Of a stretch of DNA of 7,424 nucleotides, positions 1 through 6,353 are shown piece after piece; the stretch's first letter is position 1; each line of letters begins with the position of its first letter. Below the pieces are notes generated by a model, which was not told the origin of the DNA, did not search any database, and worked only from the letters and a program-made list of their open reading frames with translations. Both the position numbers and the translations under genes were made by a program. The DNA is from Tannerella sp. (lineage in GTDB: Bacteria; Bacteroidota; Bacteroidia; Bacteroidales; Tannerellaceae), in NCBI GenBank assembly GCA_031261145.1, contig JAISJX010000127.1, positions 1 to 7,424 of the forward strand, in the 5' to 3' direction.

Positions 1-68
1 TATATTCGAGATATGGAATGTTTTTGGCTGTAGTTAATAATCGTGTTGCTATAAAAATTACAACTATA

Positions 69-227
69 GTCCGTAGGACTTTCATATCAATAGAATAAGA
101 AAACACCGGCCTTCTTTTGTCCGTCAGGACATTCACATTTGTATTTGTGTATCTCCTGACGGAGAAAAAATTCGTGGGGTTATTCAGCTTTCTATTGATA
201 TGGATTCCCTAACGGGAAAGTTAGGAA
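69..227. repeat. Nested inverted-repeat cluster, REP- or MITE-like
   Basis: Four mini-palindromes of the form TCC-N-GGA occur within 150 bases: TCCGTAGGA (70-78), TCCGTCAGGA (120-129), TCCTGACGGA (154-163) and TCCCTAACGGGA (206-217). The second and third are exact reverse complements and can form a 10-bp stem. An outer 13-bp perfect inverted repeat, CATATCAATAGAA (83-95) and TTCTATTGATATG (190-202), encloses them. The first two palindromes are also an imperfect direct repeat, each followed by a TTCA-like tail. The last one can fold as TTCCC/GGGAA or, exclusively, as CCTAAC/GTTAGG (208-213 with 220-225). No transposase is present. The arrangement suits a short interspersed palindromic repeat or a decayed MITE. 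Whether it is dispersed in the genome cannot be seen from one copy. Confidence 0.55.
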
Positions 228-315
228 CGTGAACCTTTTTCTTTTGTAGTAGCTAACTGCCAATAGCTAATTTAGCAACATTATTCTAAACTTGAGCCAA
301 TGTCTTTTTAAAACG

Positions 316-349
316 GCGTTGGGGCGAGATTCCCCCCGCGCGTTTTTTT
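316..349 (+). terminator. Terminator-like GC hairpin with T7 tract
   Basis: GCG (316-318) and GGGG (321-324) can pair with CCCC (332-335) and CGC (337-339) around a CGAGATT loop. A GCG and seven T (343-349) follow. This is the usual shape of a rho-independent terminator reading rightward. It sits just upstream of the next promoter, so it would insulate the toxin-antitoxin gene from transcription entering from the left. The gene it would end is not in the window. The small internal loop in the stem keeps the call moderate. Confidence 0.45.
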
Positions 350-362
350 GCCTGTGAAATGA

Positions 363-392
363 TTGCCCGTCGAAAGAAAAGACGTATCTTTG
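363..392 (+). promoter_or_regulatory. Bacteroidetes-type promoter of the MNT gene
   Basis: TATCTTTG (385-392) matches the Bacteroidetes -7 consensus TAnnTTTG, and a TTG (363-365) lies 19 bases upstream where the -33 element is expected. Transcription would begin a few bases after 392, leaving a leader of roughly 25 nt before the ATG at 421. The leader has no Shine-Dalgarno sequence, which is usual in this phylum. Confidence 0.65.
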
Positions 393-420
393 TAACCGTA
401 AAAAAATAGATGAATATATA

Positions 421-717
421 ATGTTGTCACAAAGTCAGATTGATACGGTCATCCGTGCGATGAAGCCCTATAACCCTGTCAGAATAGGGATATTCGGTTC
501 CGTAGCCCGTAATGAAGATACGGAAAACAGTGATATAGACATTCTGTATCAACTGAAAAACGCCGTCGGCTTATTCAATCTTGTACGAATGAAAGATGAT
601 TTGGAGCAAAAACTGAACAAGAAAGTGGATCTGGTTTCCGACAGATTCGTTCACCCCAAATTGAAACCCCATATTATGAATGATTTAAAAATAATTTATG
701 ACGATGGAAGTGAATGA
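421..717 (+). CDS. MntA-like nucleotidyltransferase antitoxin (HEPN/MNT type)
   Basis: A 98-residue minimal nucleotidyltransferase, the expected size for the family. It carries the polymerase-beta-type active site: GSVAR at residues 26-30, the metal-binding S37-D38-x-D40 pair, and V69-D70-L71-V72, which fits the third acidic position. In characterised HEPN/MNT pairs the MNT protein neutralises its HEPN toxin by transferring AMP to a tyrosine next to the toxin's RNase motif, and acts in the cytoplasm. Its stop overlaps the start of a HepT-like gene by 20 bp (or 14 bp if that gene starts at 704), the translationally coupled arrangement typical of these modules. The partner is broken, so this may be an orphan antitoxin, though its own frame and motifs are intact. 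The promoter at 363-392 probably drives it. Family assignment is firm; present activity is inferred. Confidence 0.85.
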   Translation: MLSQSQIDTVIRAMKPYNPVRIGIFGSVARNEDTENSDIDILYQLKNAVGLFNLVRMKDDLEQKLNKKVDLVSDRFVHPKLKPHIMNDLKIIYDDGSE

Positions 718-917
718 TAGAAATCTATTCCGCCTGGGACATATCTGCGACTGCATTGCCAAAGTCGAATACCTGTCAGACAGGCTTCACAATTACGATA
801 ATTTCGAGGAACAGTGGATTGAACAGGATGCCATTATCCGGAATCTTGAAATTATAGGCGATGCATCCGTTAATGTTTCCGGTGATTTAAAAAAAACAAT
901 ACCCTGACGTCTCATGG
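698..917 (+). pseudogene. Broken HepT-like HEPN toxin (DUF86), frameshifted and truncated
   Basis: The open frame gives 69 residues (stop TGA at 905-907). It has the N-terminal helices of DUF86/HepT toxins, including QDAIIRNLEIIGDA at residues 43-56, close to the family's DA-IRNLEIIGEA signature. Family members are usually about 110-140 residues and end with an R-x4-6-H RNase motif, often RX4HXY. Here the frame breaks at a run of eight A (889-896). Removing one A gives DLKKQYPDVSW, which continues the family pattern through 917, so the ancestral run was probably seven A. Beyond the Trp codon (915-917) the restored frame becomes an Arg-rich tail with no family resemblance and stops at 978-980, so the catalytic motif is absent in either frame. 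The toxin should be dead as an RNase. Starts at 698 or 704 are both plausible. A sequencing error could explain the A8 but not the missing end. Confidence 0.75.
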
Positions 918-988
918 TTGCCCCGGCGACGGAGACAGCGGCAACGGCGTGAAATCCTTGAAAAACGTATGCTTTTTTAACATGATTT

Positions 989-1021
989 TCTGTAAAATAT
1001 GAAGATAACGCTTTACCTTTG
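989..1021 (+). promoter_or_regulatory. Bacteroidetes-type promoter of the large dehydratase-like gene
   Basis: TACCTTTG (1014-1021) fits the TAnnTTTG -7 consensus. A weaker TCTG (989-992) within a T-rich patch lies 21 bases upstream at the -33 position. Transcription would start near 1026-1030 and give a leader of about 50-60 nt. This suggests the large gene has its own promoter and is not simply read through from the toxin-antitoxin remnant. Confidence 0.55.
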
Positions 1022-1043
1022 CACTGTATTATCGCTAAAAAAA

Positions 1044-1103
1044 AGGAGAAATCATTCCAGTTTGAAGGAATAAATGAGTGAAATTTGTTATGCAAGCCTT
1101 TGA
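1044..1103 (+). promoter_or_regulatory. Leader with SD, small hairpin and overlapping mini-ORF
   Basis: AGGAG at 1044-1048 is a good Shine-Dalgarno match but lies 29 bases from the GTG at 1078, too far to serve it. ATTCC (1054-1058) pairs perfectly with GGAAT (1067-1071) across an 8-nt loop. That stem would hide AAGGAA (1065-1070), the only SD-like word at normal distance from the GTG. An ATG at 1074 opens a nine-codon ORF (stop 1101-1103) that overlaps the main gene's start in another frame. The elements are visible; any regulatory role is inferred. The stem is short and A/T-rich in part, so it may be marginal. Confidence 0.3.
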
Positions 1104-4100
1104 TAAAAATTGTAGAATCGGAATAGATATAGGTTCGACTACGGTAAAAATCATCATTTTAGACCCGGCGGACAAGATCGTTTACAAGGTCTATAAAAGA
1201 CATACAGCAAATATCGACAAGATACTTACGGAAGAATTTCGTGGCATTCACGCACAGTTCCCCGGCAGGCAATTTCGTATCAACATAAGCGGTTCGGCCG
1301 GGATGGGTATTTCGGAGCGGACGGGCATTCCTTTTGTGCAGGAGGTGATAGCATCGGTCGAAGTGATTGACCGCATTTATCCCGGCACGCATACGATGAT
1401 TGATCTTGGCGGCGAAGACACGAAAATGGTCTTTTTCAATAAAGAAAAGCAACCCGACATCCGGATGAACGGCAGTTGTGCCGGCGGAACGGGGGCTTTT
1501 ATCGACCAAATGGCTGATTTAATGAATATCCCTGTCGAAGAACTGGGCGCCCAGGCCATGAAATACGAGAAAATCTATCCCGTCGCCTCGCGTTGCGGCG
1601 TGTTTGCCAAGACGGACGTTCAAAACCTGATTTGCCGGAATATCCCCGTGCCCGATATTGCGCGGTCGATACTCCATACCGTTGCATTGCAAAGCATTAC
1701 ATCTCTTGCCAAAGGATATGACATACAACCGGAAATACTCTGTATCGGCGGGCCTTTGACCTTTATTCCTGCATTACGGGATTCGTTCCGGGACATCCTG
1801 AAGGTGGCTGACGACAGCCTTGTGCTGCCCGAAAACAGCGAATATTTTCCGGCATGGGGATGCGCATTGTATTGCAAGGAAGAGGATGCCCTGCAAAACT
1901 TGGAGGCGCTGATTCTGAAATTGGAAACGAACCGTCACCATGCGAAAAACGACGAGACTATGCCTGTCCTGTTCCATGATGAAGCGGAATATTCGGAATG
2001 GAAAAAGAATCGTAAAATCAAACATCTCAAGACAAAAGAGCTAAAAGGGCAAAAAGATATTCCCTGTTTTTTGGGGATTGATTCCGGTTCCACAACCACC
2101 AAGATTCTTATCATGGACGATGCGGAGAACCTGATTTATACGTTTTACGCACCCAATGAAGGCAATCCGCTGAGAAAGGTCGTCGAAGGGCTTGGCCAGT
2201 TCTATGCCGAAGCAGCCGAAAAAGGCGCTACGTTCCGGTTTATATCTTCTGCGGCAACCGGTTATGGCGAAGACCTTATCAAATCAGCCTTGGGACTTGA
2301 TTACGGTATCGTCGAAACGATGGCGCATCTTTCGGGAGCGCAATACGTTGATCCGGACGTCTCTTTTGTGCTGGACATCGGCGGACAGGACATAAAATCC
2401 ATTTTCACCCATAACGGCGTCATTTCCAACGTCGAACTGAACGAGGCCTGTTCGTCCGGCTGCGGTTCGTTTCTCCAGAATTTCGCTTCAACCATGAACC
2501 TGAGCCTGCCGGAATTTACCCGGATGGCCTGTTTGTCTCCATATCCGAGCGACTTAGGTTCGCGTTGCACCGTCTTTATGAACTCCAAGGTGAAGCAATC
2601 ATTGCGGAAAAATGCGGCATTGGGCGATATTGCAGCGGGTTTGGCTTACTCCGTCGTCAAAAACTGCCTGTTTAAGGTGCTTAAAATATCGAACCTGAAC
2701 AAATTAGGAAATAATATAGTGGTTCAGGGCGGTACGTTCCGGAACGACGCTGTTTACAGAGCGTTGGAATTGTTGTCCGGAAAATCCGTCAGCTCAACGG
2801 ATTACCCCGAACTGATGGGTGCGCTGGGGGCGGCATTGTACGCCCAAAAAAGGTGGGCTGTCCACAAAAAACAAACGGCTTTTACAGGAATAGAGCCTCT
2901 GCCGGACGTCAACAGGATAGACACGAAAGAGTCTCAATGCAAGGGCTGTACCAATGCCTGCTCCGTACTCCGCTTCAAATTTGAAAACGGAAATGTCTGT
3001 TATGCAGGCAACAAGTGCGAAAAAATATTCTACAATAAAAATACGTCGCCCGAAAAAGGATATAATGCGTTTGAAATGAAGAACGAGCTTCTTTTTGGGG
3101 AACAGACGCACAAAACGGGACACGCGAACGCGCAAAACGGACGCCTCCGAATCGGAATCCCGCGCGTGCTGAATATGTTTGAAGACTATCCTTTCTGGAA
3201 CGCTTTGTTTACCGGATGCGGAATCGACGTCGTCCTGTCGCCCGAATCCACCTTCCCGCTTTACCAGAGGGGCGTAGGAAGCGTGATGTCCGATAATATC
3301 TGTTTCCCGGCCAAATTGGTGCACGGTCATATTCTGGCCTTGGCCGGACAGGGCGTTGACCGGATATTTTATCCGATTATCCCCAAGGAAGAAAAAGATT
3401 TCGACACATCATCCAATTCTTTTAACTGTCCGGTCGTCAGCGGATACCCCGACGTTATCCGAAGCGCGATTGACCCCGCAGAAAGATTCGGCATTCCTTT
3501 TGATAAACCCGTGATTACATTCAGCAATCCGAAAGCGCTGAAAAAAAGATGCTTTGACTATGTGTCGTCCTTAGGCATTTCGCGTGCGGCATTTGACAAA
3601 GCCTTCAGGAACGCCCTGGATAAACAGCACGAACTCAGGAGCGCGTTGCGCGACCGGCAAAAACAGTTGCTGGACGACGCCATCCGTGACCGGAAACTCG
3701 TTTGCGTCGTTGCCGGAAGACCTTATCATACAGATCCTTTGATCCACCAGAAAGTCGGACAAATCTTATCCGATTTGGGTATATTGACGCTGACCGACGA
3801 TGTTTTCTGCGTAAAGGAAAGCGGCGGATTCAGCGATTTGAAGCTCGTTTCCCAGTGGTCTTATCCGAACCGCGTGGTACAGGCGGCGATGGAAGTGGCC
3901 AAACTGCCGCAGAACGTGCAACTGATTCAGTTAAATTCGTTTGGTTGCGGCCCCGACTCATTTTTTATGGACGAAACCGGCGCTATTTTGAAAAATGCAG
4001 AGAAAAACCATACGATTCTGCGAATTGATGAGATTGCCAGTACCGGCTCAATCCGCTTACGCCTGCGTTCGTTGATAGAGTCGCTGAGAATAACAGGATT

Positions 4101-5358
4101 GGTAAGCGAACAAACCGCATCGAAACCGTACAAAGGCTATGCCACCGGTTACACCGTGGCAGACAGGGAAAAAACGATTTTACTGCCTTGGTTTGCCGAT
4201 TTTATTTCGCCTTTTATTCCGGCAATCGGAAAATTGGCCGGATTAAAAGTTGAAAACCTGCCGAAATCAAACAAACGATCGGCCGAAACAGGCCTGAAAT
4301 ACGGACATAACGAAGTGTGTTATCCTTCGACCTTAATTTTGGGGGATATTATTGAAACTTTAAAATCAGGGAAATACAACTTGGATGAAGTAGTCGTTTC
4401 CATCACTCAGACCGGCGGCCAGTGCCGTGCGACGAACTATGTTGCGCAAATAAAATCAGGACTGGAAAATGCCGGATTTGCAGATATTCCCGTGCTGGTG
4501 CTTTCGGGCGGAGACGCTATCCAAAACGAGCAAAAGGCGTTTAAACTACCGGTAGCCAAGATATTGAATATTATCGTTTACGGTTTGTTGTATGCCGATG
4601 GGTTGCAGCAGATGTACAGTTCGACGCTAATCCGTGAAAAGAAGAAAGGCGAAACGCAGCAACTATTTGATTTTTACATTGCTGAAGGCATCAAGGCTGT
4701 TTTGGATAATAATCATAAGACATTGCTGAAATTACTTGAACAGGCGGTTGCCGACTTCAATCAAATCTCTGTGTACGAACGCGAATACACGAAAGTCGGA
4801 CTTGTTGGCGAGATTTATATCAAATATAACAACTATGGCCAAGCGCATATTTCCGAATGGTTGCGTACAAAGGGTATGGAAGTGGTTACGCCTCCCATTA
4901 TCGACTTTTTCATGCAATATTTTGTAAACTCCGGGATCAATGATGATAACGGTTTGACAAACACAGGAATTACCGGCAAATTGATGATGCCCGTTTTGTG
5001 GAACTATATGAATAAACGGATTAACCGTGTTGAAGCGATTATGAAGAATTTCCGTTTCTATCATCCCGCCGAGTCCATTTACGAAAAAGCGCAGTACGCC
5101 TCCGAAATAGTGGACTTATCCAACCAGTTTGGCGAAGGTTGGGCTATTGCCGCCGAGGTGTCCGGCTATTCCCGGCGCGGGATTCATAAAGTGGTCTGTA
5201 TCCAGCCCTTCGGTTGTATCGCCAATCATATTGTAGCCAAAGGAATTGAAAAGCGATTGAAGAAAATCTATCCCGGTTTAAGCCTTCTTTACCTTGATAT
5301 AGACGGCGGTATGGCGGAAGTGAACCTGCAAAACAGACTTCACTTCCTGATAAACTGA
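1078..5358 (+). CDS. Single-chain acyl-CoA dehydratase activase / HgdB-like fusion (tandem BcrAD_BadFG + DUF2229)
   Basis: A 1426-residue cytoplasmic protein with no signal peptide. Domain order: ATPase 1 of the HgdC/BcrA/BadF type (about 12-270), with GIDIGSTTVK at 15-24, GGED at 111-114 and C134/C173; ATPase 2 (about 330-595), with GIDSGSTTTK at 333-342, GGQD at 435-438 and C458/C497; a Cys linker (C621, C624, C628, C641, C647); a DUF2229-like region from 689; and a further HgdB-like region to the end. Cysteines in recurring contexts are CFP (742), NCP (784), FGC (957), CYP (1081), QCR (1116) and FGC (1380). In the family, the ATPase uses ATP hydrolysis to push an electron from a [4Fe-4S] cluster into a dehydratase or reductase unit, allowing difficult reductions or alpha-hydroxyacyl-CoA dehydration. 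Large fusions like this are common in anaerobes, but I know of no established substrate, so a specific enzyme name would be unsafe. GTG 1078 has an SD-like GGA upstream; ATG 1090 (MQAFDKNCRIG) is an equally credible start. It converges on the sugar-related genes to the right. Confidence 0.85.
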   Translation: MKFVMQAFDKNCRIGIDIGSTTVKIIILDPADKIVYKVYKRHTANIDKILTEEFRGIHAQFPGRQFRINISGSAGMGISERTGIPFVQEVIASVEVIDRIYPGTHTMIDLGGEDTKMVFFNKEKQPDIRMNGSCAGGTGAFIDQMADLMNIPVEELGAQAMKYEKIYPVASRCGVFAKTDVQNLICRNIPVPDIARSILHTVALQSITSLAKGYDIQPEILCIGGPLTFIPALRDSFRDILKVADDSLVLPENSEYFPAWGCALYCKEEDALQNLEALILKLETNRHHAKNDETMPVLFHDEAEYSEWKKNRKIKHLKTKELKGQKDIPCFLGIDSGSTTTKILIMDDAENLIYTFYAPNEGNPLRKVVEGLGQFYAEAAEKGATFRFISSAATGYGEDLIKSALGLDYGIVETMAHLSGAQYVDPDVSFVLDIGGQDIKSIFTHNGVISNVELNEACSSGCGSFLQNFASTMNLSLPEFTRMACLSPYPSDLGSRCTVFMNSKVKQSLRKNAALGDIAAGLAYSVVKNCLFKVLKISNLNKLGNNIVVQGGTFRNDAVYRALELLSGKSVSSTDYPELMGALGAALYAQKRWAVHKKQTAFTGIEPLPDVNRIDTKESQCKGCTNACSVLRFKFENGNVCYAGNKCEKIFYNKNTSPEKGYNAFEMKNELLFGEQTHKTGHANAQNGRLRIGIPRVLNMFEDYPFWNALFTGCGIDVVLSPESTFPLYQRGVGSVMSDNICFPAKLVHGHILALAGQGVDRIFYPIIPKEEKDFDTSSNSFNCPVVSGYPDVIRSAIDPAERFGIPFDKPVITFSNPKALKKRCFDYVSSLGISRAAFDKAFRNALDKQHELRSALRDRQKQLLDDAIRDRKLVCVVAGRPYHTDPLIHQKVGQILSDLGILTLTDDVFCVKESGGFSDLKLVSQWSYPNRVVQAAMEVAKLPQNVQLIQLNSFGCGPDSFFMDETGAILKNAEKNHTILRIDEIASTGSIRLRLRSLIESLRITGLVSEQTASKPYKGYATGYTVADREKTILLPWFADFISPFIPAIGKLAGLKVENLPKSNKRSAETGLKYGHNEVCYPSTLILGDIIETLKSGKYNLDEVVVSITQTGGQCRATNYVAQIKSGLENAGFADIPVLVLSGGDAIQNEQKAFKLPVAKILNIIVYGLLYADGLQQMYSSTLIREKKKGETQQLFDFYIAEGIKAVLDNNHKTLLKLLEQAVADFNQISVYEREYTKVGLVGEIYIKYNNYGQAHISEWLRTKGMEVVTPPIIDFFMQYFVNSGINDDNGLTNTGITGKLMMPVLWNYMNKRINRVEAIMKNFRFYHPAESIYEKAQYASEIVDLSNQFGEGWAIAAEVSGYSRRGIHKVVCIQPFGCIANHIVAKGIEKRLKKIYPGLSLLYLDIDGGMAEVNLQNRLHFLIN

Positions 5359-5365
5359 TAATGGT

Positions 5366-5381
5366 GGAATTTTATAATTCC
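5366..5381. terminator. Perfect small hairpin between convergent genes
   Basis: GGAATT (5366-5371) and AATTCC (5376-5381) form a perfect 6-bp stem with a TTAT loop, 8 bases after the large gene's stop and within the 67-bp gap between two convergent genes. The position suits a bidirectional terminator. No T-tract follows on either strand and only two pairs are G-C, so intrinsic termination would be weak. It could instead be a 3'-end stability element. Confidence 0.35.
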
Positions 5382-5425
5382 CGTGTTACAAAGAAATAAA
5401 TATCCGGCCATAATAGATTTCGACT

Positions 5426-6325
5426 TTATCCGAATCTTTTCTTTACCTCGCTGAACAGGGCTTTGATTTTTTGTTTGGGATCGCCCGGCCCAAGTGTTTC
5501 TATCGGCAGGTATCCGCGGTAAGTTGATTGGGCTATGATTTCTTTCATTTTGTCTAAATCGGTTTTCACAGCCTGTCCGTTCACATAGACTTCTTCCTTT
5601 AATTGCCACGTAATTGCATATTTAACGGTTTGCCGGATTTCGGCGTACGGATCCGCTTTGGTACGGTAAGAACCAATATCGAGCATCAGACCGACTGATT
5701 TGGAATTAATGGCTTTCAGCATTTCTTCCACCTGGTCGGCTGTTTTCAGAAAATCGTTGTGATTCTGTATGGCCAGCACAACGCCATATCGCCCCGCATA
5801 TTCCGCACATTCTTTGACGCAGGAGACAATCCATCCGAACACTTCTTCACGGCTATATCCCTCCGGTACATCATTTCCTGCAAAAATACGCAACGTCTGT
5901 CCGCCCAATTTTGCCGCTACATGCACCCACTCTTTCACATGTTTTTTAGCTGCTTCGCGGGCTTCCGGGTCTGCCTGTGCAAAATTATTCCGCACCCCGC
6001 TTCCACAAATCTCAAGTCCCAAATCAAACGCCATCCGTTTAATATGATAGATATACTCATCGGTTGGAACCTCCGGGTATCCCGGAAAATAATAGCCGGT
6101 CAGATCAACCCCTTCAAAACCGGTTTCCGCCGCACTTTCGAGCAAATCATCCAGCGACATCTTGCCTGCCAGCAACGGTTCGTTAAAAGAAAAAGCATTC
6201 AGGGAGATTTTAGTCCTGATTGGTAATGATTTGTCTGCAAGAACATCAGCAAATACATGCCGCATGGGAAAAGCAGCCAAAGCCGTAGTAGCTGCTGCCG
6301 ATTTTAAAAAATTTCTTCGTTTCAT
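5426..6325 (-). CDS. Tat-exported TIM-barrel sugar isomerase/epimerase-like protein
   Basis: A 299-residue protein of the xylose-isomerase-like TIM-barrel family (AP endonuclease family 2 fold, PF01261 type). The N-terminus, MKRRNFLK followed by an Ala-rich stretch and a likely cleavage after about residue 26 (VFA|D), is a twin-arginine leader, so the mature enzyme should act in the periplasm or as an exported protein. The barrel starts near residue 38. Candidate active-site residues at the usual metal-ligand positions are Q187 (IQNHND), D216 (LDIGSY), Q241 (WQLKEE) and E276 (PIETLG). Classical members have Glu and His where Q187 and Q241 stand; QNH-type variants do occur in the family. Length is normal and nothing is truncated. 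It follows a DUF4861-like gene by 28 bp, with no clear Shine-Dalgarno sequence in the A/T-rich spacer, so the two are probably co-transcribed in a carbohydrate-processing operon. Fold and export are well supported; the substrate is unknown. Confidence 0.82.
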   Translation of the reverse strand: MKRRNFLKSAAATTALAAFPMRHVFADVLADKSLPIRTKISLNAFSFNEPLLAGKMSLDDLLESAAETGFEGVDLTGYYFPGYPEVPTDEYIYHIKRMAFDLGLEICGSGVRNNFAQADPEAREAAKKHVKEWVHVAAKLGGQTLRIFAGNDVPEGYSREEVFGWIVSCVKECAEYAGRYGVVLAIQNHNDFLKTADQVEEMLKAINSKSVGLMLDIGSYRTKADPYAEIRQTVKYAITWQLKEEVYVNGQAVKTDLDKMKEIIAQSTYRGYLPIETLGPGDPKQKIKALFSEVKKRFG

Positions 6326-6353
6326 GATCTTATTTATTTTAATTTTGACTGAT

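Larger units (their letters stand above)
1..420. other. Gene-free, AT-rich intergenic stretch
   Basis: I see no supportable gene in these 420 bases. One frame is open from base 3 to a TAA at 96-98 (31 codons), but it runs through the first palindrome and resembles nothing I recognise. The content is a cluster of small palindromes inside a longer inverted repeat (69-227), a T-rich patch (236-246), a repeated TAGCTAA word (249-255 and 264-270), a terminator-like GC hairpin (316-349), and a promoter for the next gene (363-392). A non-coding RNA between the repeat cluster and the hairpin is possible, but nothing in the sequence shows one directly. Confidence 0.6.

Noticed and set aside
3..98. 31-codon open frame entering from the left edge, as the 3' end of an upstream gene
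   Set aside because: It is short, runs into the palindrome cluster, and its translation resembles no family I recognise; chance openness in AT-rich DNA is as likely.
69..227. CRISPR array
   Set aside because: The repeats are short palindromes of unequal form and spacing, in both orientations, without regular spacers or cas genes.
889..896. Phase-variable switching of the HEPN toxin by A-run slippage
   Set aside because: Restoring the frame still does not recover the RNase motif, so switching would not give an active toxin in this copy.
793..1095. Minus-strand 100-codon ORF
   Set aside because: It lies antisense across the HEPN remnant and the promoter of the large gene, with no recognisable domain; it is a shadow.
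2794..3330. Minus-strand 178-codon ORF inside the large gene
   Set aside because: It is fully antisense to a region with clear Cys and DUF2229 motifs on the plus strand, and its translation looks like a codon-bias shadow.
1078..5358. A functional link between the dehydratase-like gene and the minus-strand sugar genes
   Set aside because: They are convergent, separately transcribed, and one side is cytoplasmic while the other is exported; proximity alone is not evidence.
5759..6226. Plus-strand 155-codon ORF opposite the TIM-barrel gene
   Set aside because: The minus-strand protein here has a leader, fold and active-site motifs; the plus reading has none.
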